Assembly: GCA_910578795.1 (NCBI GenBank)
Contig: CAJTSD010000009.1
Coordinates: 7,945-71,944 of the forward strand
DNA: 64,000 bases
Reading direction: 5' to 3'
Source of the DNA: an uncultured Lachnospiraceae bacterium
GTDB lineage: Bacteria > Bacillota > Clostridia > Lachnospirales > Lachnospiraceae
The stretch's first letter is position 1. Each line of letters opens with the position of its first letter. The notes under the pieces are model-generated. The model had not been told where the DNA came from. It worked only from the letters and a program-made list of their open reading frames with translations, and did not search any database. Shown here one piece after another: positions 41,798-50,159 of this stretch. Made by a program: the position numbers and the translations under genes.

Positions 41798-42685
41798 CTA
41801 TCTCCTATTAATATTCTTTGTAATTACAGAAACGAATAAACCCAAAAATAAAACCCCTACTACATTTTCAATCATAAACAAAATCTCTGTAAAAGAATTC
41901 CCAGCAGAAAATCCGGCAGAGGTTGTACAAAGATTCATAATACTAATAAACAACGCATTCAACATTGTAATTTCCACAGCTTCGTTATTATATAATAATA
42001 AAGTTAAATCATTATAAAAAAGAAGAGCAAATACGAAAATTATAATTATTAACATAATGAATAATCTTGGTATGTTCTCTCCATATCCCCAAATAAACTT
42101 GTTTACTTTACTAAAACAATACGCAAAAAAAGCCATTATTTTTTCACTAATTGTCTTTTGTTTGTAGTAAGATTTAGGATTCAAACGAAAAGTCTCAAAG
42201 TTATCAATTTCTCCTGCATTTTTCATTTCATAAAAATATTTTTTATAATCCTTATCATATCCTGCATTTAAACTTTCCAAGGATAAATTTCTGCACAACT
42301 TTTCGCGAAGATTAAATTCATTTGGCAAATTATTTAACATTATCTCATATTCGATAAAACACCCGCAAAATTTACAATAAATAAAATCACTGTGTTGAAT
42401 TTTAGCGCCATCAAAATTACAATTTATAAAACGGCTCCCTGTAAAATCTACATTCCAAAATTCTGTCTTTTTAAAGTAACAATTTATAAAAGTATTATGG
42501 CTAAAATCACAATTAGCTATTTTGGTCTCTCGAAACCCCATGTCTTCAAATATACTATTATGTATCTCTAATCGTTGCACTGGATTTATATTCTTATCTA
42601 TTTTTTCATTAACAAATCCCAGATCCTTATATTCTTTCCGTACCTCTAATAGAGAAAAGGTCCCCTCAGCATAATCCATACCCAT
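41798..42685 (-). CDS. Pentapeptide-repeat protein fused to a two-helix ion-channel-like domain
   Basis: Residues 44-112 form about 13 pentapeptide repeats (for example DFSHN, TFINC, YFKKT, EFWNV, DFTGS, RFINC, NFDGA) that build a quadrilateral beta-helix. The C-terminal part has a membrane helix at 207-226, a re-entrant segment with TTSAGF (254-259) where potassium channels carry TTxGYG, and a second helix at 267-290 (VVGVLFLGLFVSVIT). This is the two-helix channel plan with an altered filter. It is the first gene of the cassette, 19 bases after the hydro-lyase stop. Two ATG codons six bases apart are possible starts. Confidence 0.8.
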   Translation of the reverse strand: MGMDYAEGTFSLLEVRKEYKDLGFVNEKIDKNINPVQRLEIHNSIFEDMGFRETKIANCDFSHNTFINCYFKKTEFWNVDFTGSRFINCNFDGAKIQHSDFIYCKFCGCFIEYEIMLNNLPNEFNLREKLCRNLSLESLNAGYDKDYKKYFYEMKNAGEIDNFETFRLNPKSYYKQKTISEKIMAFFAYCFSKVNKFIWGYGENIPRLFIMLIIIIFVFALLFYNDLTLLLYNNEAVEITMLNALFISIMNLCTTSAGFSAGNSFTEILFMIENVVGVLFLGLFVSVITKNINRR

Positions 42686-42704
42686 TTATCCCTTCATATA
42701 AATC

Positions 42705-43946
42705 TTATGGCATCACAATCTCCCCCGCGACTGCGCACGCTGCCGCGGACTTCGGCGAGGCAAGATAAATTTCTACCTTTGACGTTCCCATACGTCCAAG
42801 GAAATTGCGGTTATTCGTTGCTACCACACGCTCGCCGTCCGTCAAAATGCCGCCAGTCCTGCCGCAGCACAGCCCGCAGCTTGGGTGCGTGATAATTGCT
42901 CCCGCTTCCGCCAAAACTGCCAAGGTGCCGTTTTGCGTGGCTTCCCTGTAAATCTTGCGGCTTGCAGGCGTTACGATCAGCTTCACAAACGGCGCAACTT
43001 TCTTTCCCTTTAAAATCTCCGCCGCTGCCATCAAATCTTCCAGCCTTCCGTTTGTGCAGGATCCGATGAACACCTGGTCGATTTTTGTTCCCACAAGTTC
43101 CGATACCGGCTTGATATTATCCACGTTCGACGGACATGCCATTACAGGCACAAAATCTTCTGCCTTATAATTGATCACCTGACAATATACCGCATCGTCA
43201 TCTCCCACCAAATCTTTTTCCTTGTCCGTCAATGCAATCCCGCAATACGCTGCCGTTTTTTCGTCCGGTGTAAAAAGCGCACACTTTGCACCCGCCTCAA
43301 TCGCCATGTTGGACATGGACATTCTCGACGCCACGGACATCTCTTCTATGGTATCCCCGGCAAACTCCAGCGCCTTATAGGTCGCTCCGTCCGCACCCAA
43401 ATCCCCGATTAACTTTAGGATAATATCCTTTGCCATCACATTTTCGGGCAGTTTTCCCGTGATATGAACCTTAATTGTTTCCGGCACCCGAATCCAAAGC
43501 GTACCCGTCCCCAAAATGCTTGCCATTTCCGTATAACCGATGCCCGATGAAAACGCGCCTACGCATCCGTATGTTGTCGTGTGGCTGTCCGTTCCGAACA
43601 CGATATTTCCAGGTTTGACATAGCCCGCCTCCGTCATCAGCTGATGACAGATGCCGTCTGCGCGGTGAATGTTCTTCATACCGTATTTTTCGACAAACTC
43701 ATTTCCCACCTTGAAATGTCTGGTATCATCGACCTGACTTGCAGGTACCAAATGGTCGTAAATCAGAACCGCTTTGTCCGGATCCCAAAGCTTTTGAAAT
43801 CCCATCTCCTCAAATTTTGACGCCACAAACGGAATAAAAATATCATGTATCATCACGCGGTCTACATTAACTGTCACGATTTCGCCCGGTTTTACATCTC
43901 TCCCGATATTATTTCTGATAATTTTCTCAATTACTGTTAAACCCAT
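42705..43946 (-). CDS. 3-isopropylmalate dehydratase / aconitase-family large subunit (set 2)
   Basis: Fe-S hydro-lyase large subunit of 413 residues. It carries the family residues GTDSHTTTYG, the first cluster cysteine in GSCTNGR and the C-x2-C pair in PSCGLCCGRTGG. It pairs with the small subunit gene at 44048-44536. The same enzyme class includes isopropylmalate isomerase, homoaconitase and 2,3-dimethylmalate dehydratase; the substrate cannot be fixed from sequence alone. The ATG at 43946 has AGGAGG six bases upstream. The AT-rich cassette begins right after its stop. Confidence 0.88.
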   Translation of the reverse strand: MGLTVIEKIIRNNIGRDVKPGEIVTVNVDRVMIHDIFIPFVASKFEEMGFQKLWDPDKAVLIYDHLVPASQVDDTRHFKVGNEFVEKYGMKNIHRADGICHQLMTEAGYVKPGNIVFGTDSHTTTYGCVGAFSSGIGYTEMASILGTGTLWIRVPETIKVHITGKLPENVMAKDIILKLIGDLGADGATYKALEFAGDTIEEMSVASRMSMSNMAIEAGAKCALFTPDEKTAAYCGIALTDKEKDLVGDDDAVYCQVINYKAEDFVPVMACPSNVDNIKPVSELVGTKIDQVFIGSCTNGRLEDLMAAAEILKGKKVAPFVKLIVTPASRKIYREATQNGTLAVLAEAGAIITHPSCGLCCGRTGGILTDGERVVATNNRNFLGRMGTSKVEIYLASPKSAAACAVAGEIVMP

Positions 43947-43977
43947 TGTTTTCCTCCTAAATCCGTTCAACTTGCCG

Positions 43978-44052
43978 AAGAAAGAACACCCGCTTTTTGG
44001 CGTTCTTTAAAGACGTTAGCGTTTCTTAGTGCATGTCTTTTATGCACTTAGA
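43978..44052 (-). repeat. Paired hairpins between small and large subunit genes (set 2)
   Basis: CGTTTCTTAGTGCAT pairs with ATGCACTTAGAAACG over the small subunit stop codon, and AAAGAAC pairs with GTTCTTT just after it. No T-run follows, so an mRNA processing or attenuation role is more likely than full termination. Confidence 0.55.
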
Positions 44053-44536
44053 AACGGTTACGTTTTTGCATCGCCTTTACAAGCCCGCCTGCCTCAAGAA
44101 TTTCCACAAGGTTTTGGGGCAGTGATGTAATCGGATATTTCATTCCTTTATGTTCAATTGCCTCGTTCATTGTAACCGTAATCTCATCGCCTTCGTTTAC
44201 CGCATCGCGCAGCTTATCGTTCTCAATCAGCAGCAGCCCGTTGTTGATTGCATTCCGAAAGAAAATGCGGGCAAATGATTTTGCAATCACTGCTTTTACG
44301 CCAAGCGCCTTGATAATTTCCGGCGCCTGCTCTCTTGACGAACCGCAGCCGAAATTTTTTCCTGCAACAAGAATATCGCCCTCCTTGATTTGAGCCGCCA
44401 ACTCAGGACGCAGAGGGGAAAACGCATAAGGCGCCATGTCATTGACCGTTTTAAGCGCTAGATATTCCGTCGGAATAATGATGTCCGTGTCAATATCATC
44501 GCCAAGCACCCATATTTTACCGCTGAAATTTTCCAT
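44048..44536 (-). CDS. 3-isopropylmalate dehydratase-family small subunit (set 2)
   Basis: Swivelling small subunit of 162 residues. It has DDIDTDIIIPTEYL, GKNFGCGSSREQAP and KSFARIFFRNAINNGL, the full family signature. The substrate-selecting loop after the first motif reads YLALKT, unlike set 1 (YIIFPT), so the two sets may use different substrates. It lies 18 bases downstream of the set 1 large subunit gene and upstream of the set 2 large subunit. Confidence 0.88.
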   Translation of the reverse strand: MENFSGKIWVLGDDIDTDIIIPTEYLALKTVNDMAPYAFSPLRPELAAQIKEGDILVAGKNFGCGSSREQAPEIIKALGVKAVIAKSFARIFFRNAINNGLLLIENDKLRDAVNEGDEITVTMNEAIEHKGMKYPITSLPQNLVEILEAGGLVKAMQKRNRF

Positions 44537-44554
44537 TTTGAAACCCTAACCTTT

Positions 44555-45802
44555 CTATATCATATCCGCCGTGGCAATCTCGCCTTTGATTGCGGACGCC
44601 GTAACCGTAGCAGCCGACGCCAAATACACAAACGAATCCTTATGTCCGGCACGTCCTTTAAAGTTACGCGTACCTGTGCTGATTAACACCTCATTCTCTC
44701 CGATGACGCCCTGACAGCTTCCCCAACAGACGCTGCAGTTGGGGTTCATCACAATTGCACCCGCTTCCATAAAGGTATCAATAATGCCCTCCGAAAGCGC
44801 CTGCTGATAAACTTTGGCACTTGCCGGAACCACCAAAAAACGCACAAGCGGGTGAACCTTCTTCCCCTGAATCAATTCCGCCCCGACACGCAAATCCTCA
44901 ATCCGCCCATTGTTGCAGGAACCAAGAAACGCCTCGTCAATATGCGTGCCGACGCACTCCTTCGCATCTACCACACTGTCCACAAAATGCGGCTTTGCAA
45001 CGATTGGCTTGATTGCGGAAAGGTCAATCTCATAGACATGCGCATACACGGCATCATCATCACTTGCAAAGCAGTGCTTCGGCTCTCTGCCGTGCGCCTT
45101 TAAATAATCAAGCGTAACCTCGTCAATCTCCATTAACGCCGTCTTTGCACCCGCCTCCACACAGAGGTTGCAGACAGCAATTCTATCGCTCATATTCAGC
45201 GTTTTCAGCCCTTCTCCTCCAAACTCCATTGCCATATAGTTTGCGCCGTTTGCACCAATCATTCCGATAATTGAGAGAATTAAATCCCGCGCATACACGC
45301 CGTCACGCAGTTTCCCTTTCAGATTAAAACGCAGGGTTTCGGGTACCAAAAGCCATGATTTTCCCGTGACCATTGCATACAAATAGTCGGTACAGCCGAC
45401 ACCTGTACCAAATGCCCCCACCGCGCCGTACGCGCAGGTATGGCTGTCCGCACCGAATATCAGCTCTCCGCTTGTGACATGGTTCTCCATCATCACCTGA
45501 TGGCAGACACCCGCGCCCTCATAAAACCGGATACCGTGTTCCTTTGCAAAATCACGCATCTTTTTGTGCGATGCCGCCGTCTTGACACTGTCGCAGGGCA
45601 CATTATGGTCCATAATCCAAACAAGCTTGTTTACGTCCGCAATCCGCGGCTCCTTGAGCTGATGATACATATCAATTGTAAGATGCGTCGTTCCGTCATT
45701 GCTCATCAGACGGTCAAGCTCCACAGTATGAATGTCGCCCGCCTTGACTTCTTCCACACCTGCTGCCGCCGCGATAATTTTTTCCGCCATTGTCATTCCC
45801 AT
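44555..45802 (-). CDS. 3-isopropylmalate dehydratase / aconitase-family large subunit (set 1)
   Basis: The 415-residue protein has GADSHTCAYGAVGAFG, the first cluster cysteine in LGSCNNGR and the C-x2-C pair in NPNCSVCWGSCQG. It shares clear but not close similarity with the set 2 large subunit. AGGAGG lies 11 bases before the ATG. Its small subunit partner is probably the gene at 46628-47095, separated from it by a lipoprotein gene. Leucine biosynthesis is one candidate pathway, but no leuA or leuB gene is in the window. Confidence 0.87.
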   Translation of the reverse strand: MGMTMAEKIIAAAAGVEEVKAGDIHTVELDRLMSNDGTTHLTIDMYHQLKEPRIADVNKLVWIMDHNVPCDSVKTAASHKKMRDFAKEHGIRFYEGAGVCHQVMMENHVTSGELIFGADSHTCAYGAVGAFGTGVGCTDYLYAMVTGKSWLLVPETLRFNLKGKLRDGVYARDLILSIIGMIGANGANYMAMEFGGEGLKTLNMSDRIAVCNLCVEAGAKTALMEIDEVTLDYLKAHGREPKHCFASDDDAVYAHVYEIDLSAIKPIVAKPHFVDSVVDAKECVGTHIDEAFLGSCNNGRIEDLRVGAELIQGKKVHPLVRFLVVPASAKVYQQALSEGIIDTFMEAGAIVMNPNCSVCWGSCQGVIGENEVLISTGTRNFKGRAGHKDSFVYLASAATVTASAIKGEIATADMI

Positions 45803-45844
45803 ATTTAACTATTCCTCCTAAGTTGCTCTATTCCTATCCATCTG

Positions 45845-46615
45845 TCACTGTATCCTGTCCAAACCACTCAAATCAGAACTACCATATAGTGTATAGCTTT
45901 CCACCGGCACACAAGGCTGCACATGCGCAGCATAAAGCGCCTCATACTCCGTCCCATCTGACGAATGGACATATTCCTCTGTTTCCGGATTATAAATCGT
46001 GTAAAAGCTTTCTTCACCCTCTTCGGAAAAATCAAAAAAATCAATATACATTGCATATTCTGCCTTATCCAGCAGTACCTTATATGCCGACCACTCATTG
46101 TCATAAGTGCCGCCCGCCCCGTGCCAATGACCATGTATCACAAACTCACCCGTTTCCAGATTAATCCCGTAAAAATCATCATATGTAAGAAAAACCAACT
46201 GCTCTTCTGTGCAGGTAAACACCGCCGTTATATCTCTCATCGTTGACGAGTGCAGAAATAGTTCAGGAACTCCGTTTTGGTCAACGTCACACAGCCAATA
46301 GGAATCAAATGCGTAATCCTCTCCAAAGTACATCGGCAGATAACTAAAATCGCCATAGTCTTCTATCAGCGTCCAATCCTTCAAAACAGCCGCATATTGG
46401 TCATACCAAAATGGTTCTTCCACTTCATCGACTGCGGAAGGTTTCTCCTGTTCTTCTGTCAGCGAGTTCAATGAGCAATACAATTCATTTTCCATTGTTG
46501 CGGAAGGCTTCTCCTGTTCTTCTGTCAACCGATTGCCACACCCATGCAATGCAATTGCCGCAAGCAACGCTATACCGGCAAATTGTCCCCTTATTAAATA
46601 TGGATTCCTTTTCAT
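45845..46615 (-). CDS. Lipoprotein of unknown function within the hydro-lyase operon
   Basis: The 256-residue protein has a basic N-terminus, hydrophobic core and lipobox IALHGC, predicting lipid attachment outside the membrane. Residues after the cysteine contain LTEEQEKPSA twice, 22 residues apart, from an in-frame 66-base duplication. The mature part is acidic and rich in Tyr and Trp, with a DVDQNGVPELFL segment that looks like the calcium-loop style seen in other secreted Firmicute proteins. AGGAG lies six bases before the ATG at 46615. It sits between set 1 small and large subunit genes, which is unusual for an exported protein. Confidence 0.75.
   Translation of the reverse strand: MKRNPYLIRGQFAGIALLAAIALHGCGNRLTEEQEKPSATMENELYCSLNSLTEEQEKPSAVDEVEEPFWYDQYAAVLKDWTLIEDYGDFSYLPMYFGEDYAFDSYWLCDVDQNGVPELFLHSSTMRDITAVFTCTEEQLVFLTYDDFYGINLETGEFVIHGHWHGAGGTYDNEWSAYKVLLDKAEYAMYIDFFDFSEEGEESFYTIYNPETEEYVHSSDGTEYEALYAAHVQPCVPVESYTLYGSSDLSGLDRIQ
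46434..46527. repeat. In-frame 66-base duplication inside the lipoprotein gene
   Basis: The 28-base segment at 46434-46461 recurs at 46500-46527 with one mismatch. It encodes the doubled LTEEQEKPSA peptide next to the lipid-attachment cysteine. Confidence 0.85.
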
Positions 46616-46627
46616 GCACATCTCCTG

Positions 46628-47095
46628 TCACTGTTCAAGCGATGCGATTAATCCACCCTGATCAAGGATTCCCTGCATATATTCCGGCAACTTCGTGCAC
46701 GCATACTCCTTACCGTTTGCACACACAATACCCTCTTTCATGGAAAGTTCCATTTCATCTCCCGCATTCACGTTATCATACAAATCCTTGCACACAATAA
46801 CCGGCAGTCCGATGTTGATTGCATTCCGGTAAAAAATGCGCGCAAACGATTTTGCGACAACTGCTTTCACACCAAGCGCCTTTAGCACCGCAGGCGCCTG
46901 CTCCCTTGACGAGCCGCAGCCGAAATTCTCCGACGCCACGACATAATCGCCCTCCTGAACCTGCGACGCAAAATCCGCGTCAAGCGACTCAAACGTATGC
47001 GCTTTCATTTCGTCAATCGTCGGAAAAATAATATACTGCGACGCAATAATCTGATCCGTATCCACATCCTGATCAAACTTAAAAATCTTTCCCAT
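46628..47095 (-). CDS. 3-isopropylmalate dehydratase-family small subunit (set 1)
   Basis: The 155-residue protein has DQDVDTDQIIASQYIIFPTIDEM, SENFGCGSSREQAP and KSFARIFYRNAINIGLP. The first motif ends IIASQY in place of IIPTEY in set 2. The start codon is inside the 3' end of the 55-residue membrane protein gene, whose last codons supply the AAGGAG ribosome site. It leads the five-gene hydro-lyase cluster after that small gene. Confidence 0.88.
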   Translation of the reverse strand: MGKIFKFDQDVDTDQIIASQYIIFPTIDEMKAHTFESLDADFASQVQEGDYVVASENFGCGSSREQAPAVLKALGVKAVVAKSFARIFYRNAINIGLPVIVCKDLYDNVNAGDEMELSMKEGIVCANGKEYACTKLPEYMQGILDQGGLIASLEQ

Positions 47096-47246
47096 ATTCT
47101 ATCTCTTCTCCTTCCTGATTTTCTATCTGATAACGCGTTGCAACACACTCCCGCTTTGGCAGCATGTCATAATAATACATCACAATATACAGATAGAGAA
47201 ACGCCAAAATCAGCATTCCCAATGCCACAGCCTGATGGTTTTTCAT
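47079..47246 (-). CDS. Small single-span membrane protein (55 residues)
   Basis: Too short for standard ORF lists. The product starts MKNHQAVALGMLILAFLYLYIVMYYYD (in pieces) with one membrane helix at about 7-26, then a charged tail ending YGKDF. GGGGGAA lies five bases before the ATG at 47246. The stop lies 17 bases inside the set 1 small subunit gene, so translation is coupled. It is the first gene of the hydro-lyase operon. A -10-like TATACT lies upstream near 47333. Function unknown; a membrane tether or transporter accessory is possible. Confidence 0.7.
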   Translation of the reverse strand: MKNHQAVALGMLILAFLYLYIVMYYYDMLPKRECVATRYQIENQEGEEIEYGKDF

Positions 47247-47368
47247 CACAGTTCCCCCATTCCTGCCTTCTCTCCAGGCGTCCCTTATCTCTGTTTATAT
47301 TTGATGTTTTTTAATCTTATTTTATTAGTATAGCTGAAATTAACGAAAAAGACTATGATTTATTTTAA

Positions 47369-47983
47369 TCACTTGCCCCTGTTCCCCACGTGTTTCTCGA
47401 AAAATGTCAGGAAACCATGCTCCACGGCAACCGCATCCAGCCTGCCCTCCTGCAAATCGTAATAATATTTTCCCGATTTTAAGTCAATCGAAATGCTATC
47501 CAGCGGAAATCCCGGATTGTTTTTGGGGTGCGGTCTAGAAGTCATTAAAAACGGCTCGCTCTCCATGCTCGTCTCCATTGCCGAATACACATGATTTTCG
47601 TCAAGCACAAGGCAGATTGCGTTTTTATAACGCGCTGTCAAATCGCCGTACTCTTTTGCAAGCCCCATATAATACGCCTGCATCTGCCCGTCACTCAGCC
47701 GCTTTCCGTTTACCGTCCGCACATTCACGCCCGGCTGGATTTCTTCGGGCACATTGTCAAAATAAAGCCCTGAATCACAGGAAAACAACGGCACCTTCAA
47801 AACTGCAAAATATGCCTTCGCTTTCTGTATGGCGTTCTCCAAAGGTGATTTCCCTGTCTCCGGCACTTGGGGCAGTTTGGCATCCAGCGACTCCAATCCG
47901 TAAATCTCTATTCCAAGAATGGATATGCGCCTGCGCATTGCCTCTATCTTTGCAGGGTTTCCTGTCGCATATAAAAGTCTCAT
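47369..47983 (-). CDS. RdgB/HAM1-type non-canonical purine NTP pyrophosphatase
   Basis: Removes deaminated purine nucleotides (dITP, XTP) from the pool. The 204-residue protein starts MRLLYATGNPAKIEAM, the typical RdgB start with substrate-binding TGNxxK, and has LFSCDSGLYFD, matching the catalytic ADDSGL region with one change. The rest is more diverged than usual, with NNPGFPLDSISIDLKSGKYYYD near the end in pieces, so substrate range may differ. Confidence 0.75.
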   Translation of the reverse strand: MRLLYATGNPAKIEAMRRRISILGIEIYGLESLDAKLPQVPETGKSPLENAIQKAKAYFAVLKVPLFSCDSGLYFDNVPEEIQPGVNVRTVNGKRLSDGQMQAYYMGLAKEYGDLTARYKNAICLVLDENHVYSAMETSMESEPFLMTSRPHPKNNPGFPLDSISIDLKSGKYYYDLQEGRLDAVAVEHGFLTFFEKHVGNRGK

Positions 47984-48184
47984 TGTCCTCTCTCCTTTAT
48001 GACACTTGTGTCATATTTTGCCGCAAAAAACCTTCTGCTAACAAAAGTATATCGGTTTTCGGAAAAAATGTATATAATAAAAATAAATAATACTTGAAAA
48101 AAACGAAAAAATGGATAAAATTGTAAATAGTGTCAACGAAACGCCAGCGCGCGTTGTTTCATCAGACGAAGAACGGAGGTTTTC

Positions 48185-48586
48185 ATGAATTTCGACCATA
48201 TCAAAGAACATTTTCATAAAACAAAAGGATTTATACATCTTCTCAACATGAAGATTACAGATATTTCATACGGTTACTGCAAGGGAGAAATGCCCATGAA
48301 CCAGGAAATATTAAACCCGCTCGGCATCGTGCACGGCGGATGTACCTTTGCGCTTGCCGACACCATCGGCGGAAGCGCCGCCCTCACACACGGAAAGGAC
48401 GTTGTCACGGTTGACAGCACCATTCACTATCTTGCGCCCGCATGTGACACCGAAAAGCTGATTGCCGAGGCTAAGGAAGTTAAATACGGATCAAAGGTTG
48501 CCGTCTATGAAGTCAATATTTTCAAGGACGACGGCACGATTGTCGCAACCTCGATGCAGTCCTATTTTATAACGGAGGCATCTTAA
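48185..48586 (+). CDS. PaaI-family hotdog thioesterase
   Basis: Acyl-CoA thioesterase of 133 residues. The fold signature NPLGIVHGGCTFALADTIGG carries the catalytic region (HGG and acidic Asp), followed by VVTVDSTIHYLAPA and AEAKEVKYGSKVAVYEVNI. GGAGG lies five bases before the ATG, and a TTGAAA-16-TAAAAT promoter lies upstream. It converges on paaK, whose product makes phenylacetyl-CoA-type thioesters, so the two probably handle related aryl-CoA compounds. Confidence 0.88.
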   Translation: MNFDHIKEHFHKTKGFIHLLNMKITDISYGYCKGEMPMNQEILNPLGIVHGGCTFALADTIGGSAALTHGKDVVTVDSTIHYLAPACDTEKLIAEAKEVKYGSKVAVYEVNIFKDDGTIVATSMQSYFITEAS

Positions 48587-48615
48587 ATATAATCGATTAG
48601 GGGAACGACCTTCTC

Positions 48616-48679
48616 CACTACTCGCCGCGCGCCCCATGCGCCGCTTTAGTGGCATACTTCCTTTACATGGGGCTGTGCA
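48616..48679. repeat. 64-base dispersed hairpin repeat, copy B
   Basis: Gap-free match to 39456-39519, with similarity to the 10.1-kb variant extending leftward to 48592. The inner stem GCCGC/GTGGC keeps pairing despite the change. Confidence 0.75.
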
Positions 48680-48680
48680 T

Positions 48681-48720
48681 AAAAAGCCAATCAGGCTATC
48701 ACCGCCTGATTGACTTTTTT
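48681..48720. terminator. Bidirectional terminator between thioesterase and paaK
   Basis: CAATCAGGC pairs with GCCTGATTG, flanked by AAAAAG and CTTTTTT, giving T-runs on both strands. Confidence 0.9.
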
Positions 48721-48729
48721 AGTCTGACC

Positions 48730-50040
48730 TTATTTCTTATACAAATCTCTCTTATCAATGACCCTGACAGCCTTACCCTCACTTCGTGCAATCGTCTTCG
48801 GCTCAACCACCTGAACATCAACCTTAATGCCAAGCATTGACTTTAAGCCTGCCACGATTTTCTTCTCACGCGCCGCTACGTCAAATGACGCGTCGGCAGC
48901 CATCTCCGGTGTCTTTTCCACCTGAACATCAATCGTATCGTTGTTCTTAATACGGTCTACCAAAATCTGATAATTTGCCTGATAGCCCTGATTTAACAGA
49001 ACCGCCTCAATCTGTGAAGGCCATACGTTGACACCCTTGACAACCATCATGTCATCGCTTCTGCCCATCGGCTTATGCATTCTGATATGCGTACGTCCGC
49101 ACGAGCACGGCTTTCTTGTCAGATAACAAAGGTCACGCGTACGGTATCTTAGCAGCGGAAACGCCTTCTTTGTAATACACGTAAACACAAGTTCGCCAAT
49201 CTCACCCTCCGGAAGCACTTCGCCCGTATCCGGATTGATAATCTCCGCAATGAAATGATCTTCCTGAATATGCATACCCTGCTGTTCCTCACACTCAAAC
49301 GAAACGCCCGGACCGGAAATCTCTGTCAGTCCGTAAATATCATATGCCTTAATGCCAAGCGACTCCTCAATGTTCTTGCGCATCTCCTCCGTCCACGGCT
49401 CCGCACCGAAAATACCTGCCTTTAACTTAATCTGGTCCTTTAAGCCTCTCTCATTAATCGCCTCACCTAAATTTGCAGCATAAGACGGCGTACAACAAAG
49501 AATGGTCGAACCCAAATCCGTCATAAACTGCAGCTGCCGTTCCGTATTTCCCGAAGACATCGGAAGCGTCAGGCACCCTACCTTGTGTGAACCGCCGTTT
49601 AAACCGGGACCGCCTGTAAACAATCCGTAACCGTAGCAGACATGGCAGACATCGTCTTTTGTACCGCCTGCCGCCACAATCGCTCTCGCACAGCACTCCT
49701 CCCATATGTCAACATCGTCCTGCGTGTAAAATGCCACCACGCGCCGTCCCGTCGTTCCGCTTGTTGACTGAATGCGCACACAGTCAGAAAGGGGAACCCC
49801 TAACAGCCCGTACGGATACTGGTCCCGCAAATCATTTTTATTGATGAACGGGAGTTTATGTAAATCCTCAATTCCTTTAATATCCTGCGGCTTTACGCCA
49901 GCCTCGTCCATTTTATCATGGTAGAACTTCACATTGTCATAAACAAACTTTACCTGCTCCACAAGCCGTTTGCTCTGAAGCGCCTGTATCTGCTCCACAG
50001 GCATTGTCTCAATTTCAGGTTGATAGTAATTCTTAGACAT
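48730..50040 (-). CDS. paaK: Phenylacetate-CoA ligase
   Basis: ATP-dependent aryl-CoA ligase (AMP-forming) of 436 residues. It has the phosphate loop SGTTGRR (QSTSGTTGRRV), YGLTEISGPG, and the C-terminal MGRSDDMMVVKGVNVWPSQIE in pieces, where the lid domain begins. GGAGGAG lies eight bases before the ATG. In gut Clostridia this gene commonly occurs without a full phenylacetate degradation pathway, linked to aromatic amino acid end products. Confidence 0.93.
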   Translation of the reverse strand: MSKNYYQPEIETMPVEQIQALQSKRLVEQVKFVYDNVKFYHDKMDEAGVKPQDIKGIEDLHKLPFINKNDLRDQYPYGLLGVPLSDCVRIQSTSGTTGRRVVAFYTQDDVDIWEECCARAIVAAGGTKDDVCHVCYGYGLFTGGPGLNGGSHKVGCLTLPMSSGNTERQLQFMTDLGSTILCCTPSYAANLGEAINERGLKDQIKLKAGIFGAEPWTEEMRKNIEESLGIKAYDIYGLTEISGPGVSFECEEQQGMHIQEDHFIAEIINPDTGEVLPEGEIGELVFTCITKKAFPLLRYRTRDLCYLTRKPCSCGRTHIRMHKPMGRSDDMMVVKGVNVWPSQIEAVLLNQGYQANYQILVDRIKNNDTIDVQVEKTPEMAADASFDVAAREKKIVAGLKSMLGIKVDVQVVEPKTIARSEGKAVRVIDKRDLYKK

Positions 50041-50159
50041 TCTTGTTTCTCCTCCGCTTTAATGGTTTAAAGTAATATACTTATAAAGTTTATCATAATT
50101 TTTCTGAATTGCAAATATGAAATTCATATTTTTTCACAAGAGTGTGTATAAAAAGCTCC

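Noticed and set aside
40824..42685. Insertion sequence or prophage carrying the AT-rich cassette
   Set aside because: No transposase, integrase, terminal inverted repeats or target duplication was found at its borders.
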